A stretch of DNA of 45,440 bases from Bacillota bacterium. Lineage in GTDB: Bacteria > Bacillota > Clostridia > Christensenellales > CAG-138. Shown piece after piece: positions 32,624 to 40,542 of the stretch (positions are counted from its first letter, which is position 1; each line of letters starts with the position of its first letter). The position numbers and the translations under genes were made by a program. Where the stretch lies: assembly GCA_023400985.1 (NCBI GenBank), contig JAEXEN010000002.1:1-45440 (forward strand), in the 5' to 3' direction. The notes beneath the pieces are model-generated. The model was given only the letters and a program-made list of their open reading frames with translations. It had not been told where the DNA came from and did no database searches.

Positions 32624-33385
32624 TCAGCCGCGCATGGTCTTTGCGAGCTCGTAGATCAAAATACCCGCCGCGACCGAGGCATTCAGAGATTCCGCAAGCC
32701 CGTACATAGGCAGACGGTATTTTTCACAGTCTTCAGCCACTTCGTCGGATACGCCGCTCGACTCGTTGCCGATTATGAGCACGGTGCGGCTCCCGATCTT
32801 AGGCAAAACGCTTTGCCCTTTCAAATGCCCGCAGACGAGCGTGAAGCCCTGCGCCTTAAGCCGCTTCAATTCCGTTTCGAGCGGCCCCGACCATATGGGA
32901 ATGTGATAGATGGAGCCCATCGACGCGCGGATCGGTTTAGGCGCGTAAGGGTCCGCACAACCCGCGCCCAACAAAAGCCCGCGCGCGCCCATGGCATCCG
33001 CCGTGCGCAAAATAGTGCCGAGGTTACCTGGGTCCTGCACGCGGTCGAGCGCCACGATAAGCCCCTCGGGATAGTATTCCGGCAACGGCGCCTCGGACGT
33101 ATATACGGTTGCACATACCCATTGCGGCGTTTCGGTATTGGCGAGGCTTTCCATAACGGCGCGCTTTACGGTATGTACCTCTGCCCCGCTTCCCGTGAGC
33201 ACGGCTGCCATAAGGTCGTGCCCCTCCTCCACAAACGCCTCCGAAAATCGCACGCCCGAAATAACGGCCTCGCGCACGAGCTTTTCCCCTTCGATGAAGT
33301 GGAGCCCCTGCTCGTCCCTGCCCTTTCTTTGCGCCAGCGCCCGCGCTCGCTTCACATTTTCGTTGCGTGTGCTTTCGATTACCAT
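32624..33385 (-). CDS. SpoU/TrmH-family RNA 2'-O-methyltransferase
   Basis: A 253-aa SPOUT enzyme: an N-terminal substrate-binding domain (ALAQRKGRDEQGLHFIEGEK), then the knotted catalytic domain with motif 1 LDRVQDPGNLGTILRTADAM, motif 2 VLIIGNESSGVSDEV and motif 3 ESLNASVAAGILIYELAK. SAM-dependent methylation of rRNA or tRNA; the target cannot be told from sequence. First gene of an apparent RNA-modification operon with the desulfurase and TtcA-like genes; ribosome binding site AGGGGAAG precedes the ATG. Confidence 0.92.
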   Translation of the reverse strand: MVIESTRNENVKRARALAQRKGRDEQGLHFIEGEKLVREAVISGVRFSEAFVEEGHDLMAAVLTGSGAEVHTVKRAVMESLANTETPQWVCATVYTSEAPLPEYYPEGLIVALDRVQDPGNLGTILRTADAMGARGLLLGAGCADPYAPKPIRASMGSIYHIPIWSGPLETELKRLKAQGFTLVCGHLKGQSVLPKIGSRTVLIIGNESSGVSDEVAEDCEKYRLPMYGLAESLNASVAAGILIYELAKTMRG

Positions 33386-33419
33386 AACTTCCCCTTTGGA
33401 TATTCATGTTTTCTTATCC

Positions 33420-33454
33420 ATTATACCATAGCGGCAACGCGGCTATGGTATAAT
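33420..33454. promoter_or_regulatory. Symmetric divergent promoter with mirrored extended -10 boxes
   Basis: TTATACCATAGC (33421-33432) and GCTATGGTATAA (33442-33453) are perfect 12-bp inverted arms around a 9-bp spacer. Each arm contributes TGGTATAAT, an extended -10 box (TGnTATAAT): rightwards at 33449-33454 for the DUF3267-like gene and leftwards at 33425-33420 for the methyltransferase operon. Neither direction has a convincing -35, which extended -10 promoters do not need. Confidence 0.6.
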
Positions 33455-33489
33455 AAAATGATTTGAATCGATAAAAAGAGGTACTCGCT

Positions 33490-34053
33490 TTGAAGCTGAT
33501 CTACAAAGGCAAGTTCGACGGAAATCCCGAATCCATCCCCTGTGGCGAGCATATGCCCGGCGCGATGAAGTTTAAAGAATTTGACGACCCCAAAAAGATG
33601 ACGGTATTTGCAAACCTCGCGGCGATCGTGCTCCTCGTCGCTTTACTGGCGCTGTTCTTCTTGCGCACCGGCGGTTTTGTGCTCACTCTGTGGGGGTATA
33701 TTCTACCCCTGCTCACCTTGTTTCCGCACGAGCTTTTGCACGCCGTCTGTTTCAAAAACGAAGTATATCTTTATACCTACTTCAAGCAGGGTGCGCTGTT
33801 CGTGGTCGGCCCCGAAACGATGAGCAAGAAACGCTTCATTTTCCTGTCGCTGCTGCCGAATGTGGTATTCGGCTTCCTCCCGTATACGGTTGCGATGCTC
33901 TTCCCGTCCTTTGAGGTGCTCGGCGTGTTCGGCGCGACATGCATCGCCATGGGTGCGGGCGATTACTACAACGTGTTCAACGCCGCAACACAAATGCCCA
34001 ATGGCGCGAAAACGTATATGTATCAATTCAATTCGTACTGGTATATGCCTTAA
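33490..34053 (+). CDS. DUF3267-like putative membrane zinc peptidase
   Basis: A 187-aa membrane protein with about four hydrophobic segments. The second ends in LFPHELLHAVCF, an HExxH zinc-binding motif inside the membrane, as in the DUF3267 'putative zincin' group. Start is TTG at 33490 with AGAGG 8 nt upstream. It is a single-gene unit, divergent from the methyltransferase and convergent with rplT. Substrate unknown; a site-2-type intramembrane protease is one possibility. Confidence 0.75.
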   Translation: MKLIYKGKFDGNPESIPCGEHMPGAMKFKEFDDPKKMTVFANLAAIVLLVALLALFFLRTGGFVLTLWGYILPLLTLFPHELLHAVCFKNEVYLYTYFKQGALFVVGPETMSKKRFIFLSLLPNVVFGFLPYTVAMLFPSFEVLGVFGATCIAMGAGDYYNVFNAATQMPNGAKTYMYQFNSYWYMP

Positions 34054-34062
34054 CTTCGGATC

Positions 34063-34102
34063 AAAAAAAGAGCACGGGCACTTTCGCCTGCGCTCTTTTT
34101 AT
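34063..34102. terminator. Bidirectional terminator between the DUF3267-like gene and rplT
   Basis: AAAAAAAGAGC (from 34064) pairs with GCTCTTTTT (to about 34100) around a GC-rich, partly paired centre, leaving U-runs on both strands. It serves the two convergent genes. Confidence 0.8.
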
Positions 34103-34113
34103 TTAGCCGTGTT

Positions 34114-34473
34114 TTACGCTTCCAGCGCCTTTTTTGCGACCCCGGCGAGCTCCTTGAACGCGTCCATATCGAAGACTGCGAGATCTGCGAGAACCTTGCG
34201 GTTCACGTCCACGCCCGCGCGCTTTAAACCGTTGATGAGGCGGCTGTAGTTCATGCCGCAGAGCCTTGCGCCCGCGTTAATACGGGCGATCCAGAGCTGG
34301 CGGTATTCGCGCTTTTTGAGCTTGCGGCCCACGTACGCGTAGGCCATGGACTTCATGACTTGCTGCGACGCGGCGCGATATTGCTTGCTCTTGGCTCCCC
34401 AATAGCCCTTGGCGAGCTTAAACACCTTGCGGCGTTTCTTTACGGCATTGACTGCCCTTTTAATCCTGGCCAT
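34114..34473 (-). CDS. rplT: 50S ribosomal protein L20
   Basis: A 119-aa ribosomal protein: MARIKRAVNAVKKRRKVFKL, KGYWGAKSKQYRAASQQVMK, RKLKKREYRQLWIARINAGA and MNYSRLINGLKRAGVDVNRK are all canonical. Last gene of infC-rpmI-rplT, 17 bp after rpmI. L20 also represses this operon in many bacteria. Confidence 0.98.
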   Translation of the reverse strand: MARIKRAVNAVKKRRKVFKLAKGYWGAKSKQYRAASQQVMKSMAYAYVGRKLKKREYRQLWIARINAGARLCGMNYSRLINGLKRAGVDVNRKVLADLAVFDMDAFKELAGVAKKALEA

Positions 34474-34490
34474 GGTTCATTTCCTCCTTC

Positions 34491-34688
34491 TCACTTATAC
34501 GGAATCAGCTCGCGGACTTTCCTGGCTTCGCAATCGGCGATATAGCCGGTCTGCCGCAAACCGCGTAAACGTTTGGTGGTTTTCTTGGTCAGGATATGAC
34601 TTTTGTACGCCTTACCGCGCTTGATCCTGCCGGACTTGGTAAGGCTGAACCTCTTCGCAGCGCCCCTGTGGGTTTTGATCTTGGGCAT
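34491..34688 (-). CDS. rpmI: 50S ribosomal protein L35
   Basis: A 65-aa ribosomal protein: MPKIKTHRGAAKRFSLTKSG, then RGKAYKSHILTKKTTKRLRG. Normal length, in its usual place between infC and rplT, with GGAGGAAAC-type ribosome binding site. Confidence 0.98.
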   Translation of the reverse strand: MPKIKTHRGAAKRFSLTKSGRIKRGKAYKSHILTKKTTKRLRGLRQTGYIADCEARKVRELIPYK

Positions 34689-34712
34689 GGGGGTTTCCTC
34701 CTGTCGTGAATG

Positions 34713-35243
34713 TTAGTTGGTTTTGGGTGCCAATATCATGAACATGTTGCGGCCTTCCTGCTTTGCAGGGCGGTCGATCGCAGCATTGTCCTTGACCATT
34801 TCATAAAACGTGTTCATTACATCCAGGCCGATGTCGCCGTGTCTTGCCTGACGGCCTCTGAACCGGATAGAGACCTTCACCTTGTCGCCGTTCTGAAGAA
34901 ACCGCGTGCAGGCCTTGGACTTCACTTCCATGTCATGCACGTCGATGGTGGCGGAAAGCCTGATTTCCTTCAGTTCAACGATCTTTTGGTTCTTGCGCTG
35001 TTCTTTCTCGCGCTAGCCCTGCTCAAAGCGGTACTTGCCGTAGTCCATGATCTTGCATACGGGCGGCGTCGCCTGTGGCGCGATCTCAACCAGGTCGAGT
35101 TCTGCTTCTTCCGCCATGCTCATCGCCACTTCGAGGGCAACGACGCCCTGCTGGTTTCCCTTGTCATCGATGAGCCTGACTTCCTTGTGGCGGATCTCCT
35201 CATTGATCAGAAGTTCATCCTTGGGTATAACGGACACCTCCAT
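34713..35243 (-). CDS. infC: Translation initiation factor IF-3, interrupted by an in-frame TAG
   Basis: IF-3 binds the 30S subunit and checks start-codon pairing; it is normally essential. The N-terminal domain is intact (LLINEEIRHKEVRLID to PPVCKIMDYGKYRFEQG). It ends in TAG (35015-35013), where the family has the lysine of the linker (YGKY+YEQxKREKE). The frame continues without further stops: REKEQRKNQKIVELKEIRLS, then VHDMEVKSKACTRFLQNGDK and KVSIRFRGRQARH to the normal end MFMILAPKTN. A single A-to-T change (AAG to TAG) explains it. TAG is an ordinary stop elsewhere here (efp, mreB, mreD). The start is ATG 35243, or more likely GTT/ATA 12-15 nt later, because GGAGG overlaps that ATG. 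Confidence 0.85.
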
Positions 35244-35252
35244 ACAAAATAA

Positions 35253-35280
35253 TATAGCGTGTGCAAAAGCACCCGCTATA
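35253..35280 (-). terminator. Attenuator-like hairpin in the infC leader
   Basis: TATAGCG, GTGC, loop AAAA, GCAC, CGCTATA (plus strand 35253-35280) form an 11-bp stem with one mismatch. On the minus strand it is followed by TTATTTTG directly before the infC start. With a second hairpin further up the leader (AGAAGCG/CGCTTCT, about 35353-35369) and a ~130-nt leader, this fits transcription attenuation of the infC-rpmI-rplT operon, known in Firmicutes as the L20 leader. I could not verify an L20-leader fold. Confidence 0.5.
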
Positions 35281-35382
35281 CAATCAAACACATAAATGCT
35301 ATACTGTGTTGTTTGCCAAATTTACCGCGCCTGACAACTTGCCGGCGGGTGAGAAGCGGGACGCTTCTGCTTTGCCTTGCAT

Positions 35383-35411
35383 ATTATATGCACCCGCACG
35401 GAGATTGTCAA
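35383..35411 (-). promoter_or_regulatory. Consensus promoter of infC-rpmI-rplT
   Basis: Minus strand: TTGACA (35411-35406), a 17-nt spacer, TATAAT (35388-35383). Both hexamers are perfect. Transcription would start near 35376, giving a leader of about 130 nt. Confidence 0.85.
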
Positions 35412-35449
35412 GATGTTTTTCATATTTAGCTCTATTTTTCGGCTGTCGG

Positions 35450-36784
35450 TCAATCCCCGTTCTCCATTACCCATTTTGCGACCGCTGTAAGCACGTTACG
35501 GTTGCGGAGCCATATAGTGTAAAATTCGTTTTCGGGGAGAGGCGCCGCACGGGTGCCGATTTCAATGGTAAGGGACGGGATATTCATTTTATAGCTCGCC
35601 CAGTCCTTATAGCCGCCGAAGGAGGATCCGTCGTCGTCCTCGAGCTTATAGGCGCTCACGGCCGCGACTGCTTCCGCAAGGCTTAAGGAGGCTTCGTTCA
35701 CGGGCGAATTGGGACCGAACTCCCAGTAGATCATGCTGCCGGTCGCGTGGTAGCTCAAGGTCGCGTCAAAGTCGTACTTTTTGGTATACTTTACGAGCGC
35801 CTTTGACTCCGGCTCGCTTTCTATACTTCCCCCGCGGTAATCGGAAAACGACGGGGCAGGGCAGGTTTTTACGCGGTCCCACATGGCGTCGAAATTGCGG
35901 TTGAGGTCCACGCCGTTGATGTTTGCCTTCCACTCGGCAAGGTAAAGGTCGCCCGTGAGCGTACTCCGCCCCGTCGCGCCGTCGTTGAAGTAGATGGCCT
36001 GTACGGTCTTATTGAATTTCAGCGTCTGGTTGAGCGTGACGCCGTCGGGGTTGCTCATCGGCAGGATGTGGATGCAAACGTCCGAATATGGGAAGCCGTC
36101 ATTGAGCCATTTCTCCGCCAGCGCCATGCAAAGAAGCGCCGTCATATGCTCGCGAGCGTGGATGGCGCCCTGCACAAATACGTGATGCTTGGCGTTTACG
36201 TCGCCGAGCACGAGAACGGAAAGCTCCCGCTTTTCCACGGATTGCCCCGCCGACTCCACCGTCATCTTATCGGGATACGCGGCGGCAAGCTTTTCGATAT
36301 CGGTCTGCATCTGCTCGTAGGTATAATTGAACGGCACGGCGTCGGTCCCGCCGAAGGGCGCTGTGACGGATGTAAAGCCGAGCACATCCTCTTCGGGCTT
36401 GAGATAGCCGCCGATGACGTAGCCCGTCTGCTCCGTGGAAAGCACCTTCACCTCCGCATAGCGCTCCGCATAGGAAATTACCTGCACCCGTTCGCCGCTT
36501 TTTACCTCCGCCACGAGTTCCGCTTGGGAAGATGGCTCCGCGCGCATGTTCACATAGTCTTCGCATACGACGGTGAACAGCGAATCGAGGATATAATCGG
36601 GCTTGGGCGTAGGCGTGGGAATGGGCGTAGGCTCGATCGTGGGGCTCGGCGACGCCGTAACGGCAGCCGGGGTATCCTGCTGTCCCATGCTCTGCTCCTT
36701 ATTATCCGTTTCTTGTTTAGCGCCGCAGCCGACGGAAAGGAAAAAGATAGCGGCGAGCAAAACGGAAGCGATGGTTCGTTTCAT
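35450..36784 (-). CDS. M14-family zinc carboxypeptidase lipoprotein with SH3 domain
   Basis: A 444-aa exported protein. Signal peptide MKRTIASVLLAAIFFLSVGC (lipobox Cys20), a Ser/Thr/Pro linker (ASPSPTIEPTPIPTPTPKPD), an SH3b-type wall-binding domain (about 65-130, EDYVNMRAEPSSQAELVAEV), then the M14 catalytic domain: zinc ligands in GAIHAREHMTALL (HxxE) and LSYHATGS, NGVDLNRNFDAMW for substrate binding, and the catalytic Glu in PSLTIEIGT. Probably trims peptidoglycan peptides (gamma-D-glutamyl-type peptidases share this layout) at the cell surface. GGAGGTG precedes the ATG. Confidence 0.9.
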   Translation of the reverse strand: MKRTIASVLLAAIFFLSVGCGAKQETDNKEQSMGQQDTPAAVTASPSPTIEPTPIPTPTPKPDYILDSLFTVVCEDYVNMRAEPSSQAELVAEVKSGERVQVISYAERYAEVKVLSTEQTGYVIGGYLKPEEDVLGFTSVTAPFGGTDAVPFNYTYEQMQTDIEKLAAAYPDKMTVESAGQSVEKRELSVLVLGDVNAKHHVFVQGAIHAREHMTALLCMALAEKWLNDGFPYSDVCIHILPMSNPDGVTLNQTLKFNKTVQAIYFNDGATGRSTLTGDLYLAEWKANINGVDLNRNFDAMWDRVKTCPAPSFSDYRGGSIESEPESKALVKYTKKYDFDATLSYHATGSMIYWEFGPNSPVNEASLSLAEAVAAVSAYKLEDDDGSSFGGYKDWASYKMNIPSLTIEIGTRAAPLPENEFYTIWLRNRNVLTAVAKWVMENGD

Positions 36785-36839
36785 TGTGCACCTCCACGTT
36801 TCGGGAATTCACGCCGCCTTGCCGCGTTATCGACCGCGG

Positions 36840-38048
36840 TCAGGATACGGCGCGTAAAAGATACTCTTCGAATTGGAAAACGGCTTGTGAAAACGCGCTT
36901 TCACCCGCAAAAAGGGCACTTCCCTGCGCGCTGTCGTCGCGTCCGCCGCCCTTGCCTATAAAAAGAGCGTTCGCGGCGTCACATGCCTGCTTCATGCTGA
37001 AGTTTACATCCGCGCTCCGCGCGAGAAGGTAAATTACGTTCCCGCCGTTCACGCTAAAAATGACCGCCACGGTTTTACCGCCTGCGAGGAGCTTTTCGGA
37101 AAACGACCGAAGCTCAGGTGCGGATAAGCCCTTCGCCGAATGCACTGCGACCTTTATGCCCTTTATGGTCTTTGCGCTTTGCAAAAGCGTCTCCGCCTGC
37201 ATTGTAAACAGCGCTTCGGTACGTTTTTTCAGCTCCGCACGAAGCGCCGCGTGCTCGTCAAACTGCTTTTGCGCGGCGGACGGCACGTCTTCGGCCTTGG
37301 TACTGAACCTTCGCGCAAGCGTATCGAGAAGCTCGTGCTCTTTACGGGAAGCGCCCACCGCGCGCATGCCGCACGCGAACCATATGCGCGTGCCGCCCTT
37401 ATACTTGGCAGCAGCGGTGATCTTGATGACTCCCACCTCACCGCTCGCGGCGGTATGTGTACCGCAGCAGGTGCACGAATCCGCGCCCGCGACCTCCACG
37501 ATGCGTATCTCTCCTTTTAACCCCTTCGCCTGTTTGCGAAGCTTGATATGCTCGAGCGCCTGCTCGTCCACAACCGTTACGGTAACGGGCGTATTTGCTT
37601 GCACGGCGCGGTTGGCCTCGCGCTCAAGCTCCGCCAATTGCTCCTCCTCCAAAAATTTATCAAGGTCTATGGTCACATAATCCTCTGCCATATGGAAGCC
37701 CACGTTGACGGCGTCAAAGAGCGTCTTCGCAACGCCCGAAAGGATATGCTCGCCCGTATGCTGTACACTGTGGTCGCGCCGTTTTTCCATGTCGAGCCGC
37801 ACCGTGACTTCCGCACCGATTTTAAGCGGCATTTGCGTTTCGTGCCAAACAAGATCATTTTCCTCACGGGTATGAAGCACGGGGATGTCGTCAAGGAATC
37901 CTTCGTCCGAAAGCTGCCCGCCCCCCTCGGGGAAAAGCACCGTTTGGTCAAGAAGGATATCGTAGCCGCTTTGCGATTTTTCGCACGCGAGAACCATCGC
38001 GCGGCAGCTTACCGCATTTGGCAAATCATGATACAGCCGTTTCGTCAT
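36840..38048 (-). CDS. AlaX-like alanyl-tRNA editing protein with DHHA1 domain
   Basis: A 402-aa stand-alone homologue of the editing half of alanyl-tRNA synthetase, which hydrolyses mischarged Ser- or Gly-tRNA(Ala). The N-terminal beta-barrel (VLFPEGGGQLSDEGFL) is followed by the zinc-binding editing site: HTGEHILSG near residue 97 and CTCCGTH near 195. A coiled segment (about 235-290) and the C-terminal DHHA1 domain (VIFSVNGGNVIYLLAR, GGGRDDSAQGS) identify the long AlaX-II form. It overlaps the stop of the YitT gene by 4 bp. Confidence 0.92.
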   Translation of the reverse strand: MTKRLYHDLPNAVSCRAMVLACEKSQSGYDILLDQTVLFPEGGGQLSDEGFLDDIPVLHTREENDLVWHETQMPLKIGAEVTVRLDMEKRRDHSVQHTGEHILSGVAKTLFDAVNVGFHMAEDYVTIDLDKFLEEEQLAELEREANRAVQANTPVTVTVVDEQALEHIKLRKQAKGLKGEIRIVEVAGADSCTCCGTHTAASGEVGVIKITAAAKYKGGTRIWFACGMRAVGASRKEHELLDTLARRFSTKAEDVPSAAQKQFDEHAALRAELKKRTEALFTMQAETLLQSAKTIKGIKVAVHSAKGLSAPELRSFSEKLLAGGKTVAVIFSVNGGNVIYLLARSADVNFSMKQACDAANALFIGKGGGRDDSAQGSALFAGESAFSQAVFQFEEYLLRAVS

Positions 38049-38902
38049 AGCACGTCGTACCCCTTAAAGCCTTCGCCGCGAACCTCCGTGGCGTTATGCA
38101 AAATGGTGAACGCCACTGGGTCCACCTGCTTCACGATCCTTAGCGCAGTGGAGACCTCGCTTCGCCTGACGACCGTCATAAGCATTGCCTTTTTTTCGCC
38201 GGTATAACCCCCGCGTACCTCAAATTCGGTAACGCCGCGCTCAGTTGCCTCCGCAAGAGCATCGATGATCTCCTTAGGCTTCACGGTGATGATCATAATG
38301 ACCTTGGCAAAATCGAGGCCCTGCATGATGGCGTCGATCACCTTGCCCTGCACAAAAATAGCGACGCCGGAATAGAGCGCCACCTCGATATCCTTAAAAA
38401 TGATGACCGCGATCAAGATCACAACCGCGTCGATGATCATCAAAAGCGTACCCGCGGGTATCTGCGGAAAAGGTTTACGGAGGATCATGCTGATCATATC
38501 CGTGCCGCCCGTGGTGATGCCACGCGAAAAAGCTACGCCCACGCCCGCGCCGATGAGCGCCCCGCCTAAGACCGAGGAGAGCAGAATGTTGTTGGTATAG
38601 ACGGGTATAAGCGGGCGTAAAAAATCGATAAGGAACGAGAATACCACGCTTGCGGCGATGGTCTTGACGAGGTTTTTGAGCCCGAACATCCTCCACGCGA
38701 TCAAGAGGATGGGCACGTTGAACGAAAACGACAGCGCGCCCACGGGGAGGTTTGTCACATAACCTATGGCGGTAGCAAGGCCTGACACGCCGCCCGGAGC
38801 CAGCTTGTTGGGTATGGTAAACACCACCATCCCAAGCGCCATAAGCAGACACCCAAGCAGAATGGCGGCTGCGTCCGCCGCGTGGCTTTTGAAGCTTTTC
38901 AT
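38045..38902 (-). CDS. YitT-family membrane protein
   Basis: A 285-aa protein: five or six membrane helices in the first ~200 residues (ILLGCLLMALGMVVFTIPNK, SRGITTGGTDMISMILRK), followed by a soluble C-terminal DUF2179 domain (VMIITVKPKEIIDALAEATE, VRGGYTGEKKAMLMTVVRRS). Length and layout are typical. GAGGTG lies upstream of the ATG. Transport function is presumed for the family but not demonstrated. It is the first gene of a probable operon with the AlaX-like gene. Confidence 0.93.
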   Translation of the reverse strand: MKSFKSHAADAAAILLGCLLMALGMVVFTIPNKLAPGGVSGLATAIGYVTNLPVGALSFSFNVPILLIAWRMFGLKNLVKTIAASVVFSFLIDFLRPLIPVYTNNILLSSVLGGALIGAGVGVAFSRGITTGGTDMISMILRKPFPQIPAGTLLMIIDAVVILIAVIIFKDIEVALYSGVAIFVQGKVIDAIMQGLDFAKVIMIITVKPKEIIDALAEATERGVTEFEVRGGYTGEKKAMLMTVVRRSEVSTALRIVKQVDPVAFTILHNATEVRGEGFKGYDVL

Positions 38903-38938
38903 ATTTGCACCTCATGGTAATAACTAGCAACTGAATGG

Positions 38939-38944
38939 ATTATA
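38939..38944 (-). promoter_or_regulatory. Extended -10 box upstream of the YitT gene
   Basis: Minus-strand TGATATAAT (TGnTATAAT) lies 37 nt before the YitT start. A weak TTTCTG is found 18 nt further up as a possible -35. Confidence 0.5.
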
Positions 38945-38981
38945 TCATATTGCCCGACGGCGCAGAAAGGTTTACGACACG

Positions 38982-39035
38982 GTTAGACATATAAAAATAT
39001 CCGACCACGCGGCCGGATATTTTTATATGTCTAAC
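38982..39035. terminator. Long-stem bidirectional terminator
   Basis: Two 22-bp perfect arms (38982-39003 and 39014-39035; the first begins GTTAGACATAT and ends ATATCCG) surround a 10-nt centre that pairs further through a G-U. The A/U-rich stem supplies U-runs on either strand. It follows the GIY-YIG-like gene (stop at 39050). Confidence 0.8.
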
Positions 39036-39049
39036 TTTCGTTTTTCTCT

Positions 39050-39361
39050 TTACGTCTCCACCTCTGTCTGGACGAGGCGGGTATTTTCGCCCAAGGCCTT
39101 TTGCCATTTCAGCATGCACGCCCTTAAGTGCGCGTCAAGCACGATATCGTCCATGCCTTCAAGGCTCATTTCTTCAAGCACTTCCATTTCAAGCGGGCCG
39201 CTCTCGTTCCAAAAACGCTGGAGGGGCTTAAAGGAGCAGGCGTTAAGCGTCAGTTCGAATTTCAGCCGTTTGAGCATGCCGTTCACATTGCGGGAAAAGC
39301 CCACGAACGACACGCCGCCCATTGCGTAAATGCGGTAGATGCCCGCACCAGTTTCGTTCAT
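39050..39361 (-). CDS. GIY-YIG-like small protein
   Basis: A 103-aa protein starting at the ATG (39361) that overlaps the stop of the upstream lipoprotein by one base. GAGIYRIYAMGGVSFVGFSR matches the two short motifs of the GIY-YIG fold (GIY, and FVG in place of YIG), followed by NVNGMLKRLKFELTLNACSF and PLQRFWNESGPLEMEVLEEM, as in compact Firmicutes members. Whether it keeps nuclease activity is uncertain. Confidence 0.65.
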   Translation of the reverse strand: MNETGAGIYRIYAMGGVSFVGFSRNVNGMLKRLKFELTLNACSFKPLQRFWNESGPLEMEVLEEMSLEGMDDIVLDAHLRACMLKWQKALGENTRLVQTEVET

Positions 39362-40542
39362 CAGGAATTGCTCTGCCCAACGGTCTTCACGCGCGCGTCG
39401 TACTGCACGATGTTGAGGCCCGCGCGCCATTCTTCAACGGCATCCGCGTAAAGCTTATTCTGTTTCTCGGAGAGGATCTGCGCCTGGGCCTTTTCTTTGA
39501 CGGCATCGAACGCCACGGGCGTGGTATCCACCGCGGCGACCTTCTTGATGATGTGTACGCCCGCGGTGCTCGTGACGGGCGCGCTCACTTCGCCTACCTG
39601 AAGCGCAAGCGCGGCCGTGGAGAACTCGGCGTAATACTTATCGGCATTGGCCTCGCTCAAAAGGTAGCCGTTTTTATAGGCGTCCTGGCTCATACCTTCA
39701 TCTTCGTTATATTCTTCGATCAGCGCGTCAAAATCCGCACCCTCGGCGAGCTTTTGCTCGATCTCGGCCACGATGGCGTCAACGTCCTTCTCCTCGCCTT
39801 CCTCGGCATTCTTGACAAGGATGTGCTTCACGTAGAAATAGCCTTCGGGCGCGACAAGCGGTCCTACCGTACCGGAATATTGAGCGTTCTGCCAATCGGT
39901 ATAATAGGCGGCGGGGTCGGTGCCGTAGGTGGTCTGCTCGAGATTCAGCTGCTGGTCGTACCATGTCCTGACTTCCTCATCGGTGACAGAAGCGGCGGAA
40001 ATGACCTGTTCTTTTAGCTTCTCGGCAAGCATGTTTTCGCGCTCCTGATCCTCCACGAGCTTTTTATACGCGTCGTAGGTAAGGTCGTAGTCCTTAAGAT
40101 AAGCGACGAAAAGCTCCATTTCGGCTTCCTTGATGGCGGCCTCGTCGGTGATGCTTTCGTCCACCTCGTCTTTATGCTCGGCAAGCGCGGAATCGATCTG
40201 CTCCTGCACGGTCGCGGCAAGCGCCTTTTCATCCTCTTCGTCGAGCTTAATGCCTTCCTTATGCGCCTGCGCGACGGGGATGGCGCCTTCGATGAGCGCA
40301 TCAAACGTCATCTGCTTGAGTTCGGATTCGGGGTCGTCGGTCTCGGTTTGGATGAGCCCGTACTGGTAGTAGCTTTGATACGTGGAATAGGTGTTGGAAA
40401 ACTGCGAATACAAAATTTCCACATCGCCCACCTTCGCAACGACGGGATTGGTGATCACCGCGCTGCAGCCGGTAACTGCAAGCATCATAACGGCGATGAG
40501 AAGCGCCGCCGCCGCGGGCGCGCGATTGCTTTTGTGCTGCAT
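39361..40542 (-). CDS. PpiC/SurA-type peptidyl-prolyl isomerase lipoprotein
   Basis: A 393-aa extracellular foldase resembling PrsA. Signal peptide with lipobox Cys26 (LLIAVMMLAVTGC), an N-terminal SurA-like helical chaperone domain (VGDVEILYSQFSNTYSTYQS and following, very acidic), then the parvulin domain beginning FYVKHILVKNAEEGEEKDVD with FDALIEEYNEDEGMSQ, TAALALQVGEVSAPVTSTAG and VHIIKKV. The ATG at 40542 is preferred because the signal peptide begins there; an open frame continues upstream to 40809 without support. It has a strong promoter at 40625-40653. Confidence 0.9.
   Translation of the reverse strand: MQHKSNRAPAAAALLIAVMMLAVTGCSAVITNPVVAKVGDVEILYSQFSNTYSTYQSYYQYGLIQTETDDPESELKQMTFDALIEGAIPVAQAHKEGIKLDEEDEKALAATVQEQIDSALAEHKDEVDESITDEAAIKEAEMELFVAYLKDYDLTYDAYKKLVEDQERENMLAEKLKEQVISAASVTDEEVRTWYDQQLNLEQTTYGTDPAAYYTDWQNAQYSGTVGPLVAPEGYFYVKHILVKNAEEGEEKDVDAIVAEIEQKLAEGADFDALIEEYNEDEGMSQDAYKNGYLLSEANADKYYAEFSTAALALQVGEVSAPVTSTAGVHIIKKVAAVDTTPVAFDAVKEKAQAQILSEKQNKLYADAVEEWRAGLNIVQYDARVKTVGQSNS

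Noticed and set aside
34713..35243. TAG reassigned to an amino acid in this organism
   Set aside because: TAG is the normal stop of efp, mreB, mreD and the substrate-binding protein fragment, at the expected ends of these proteins.
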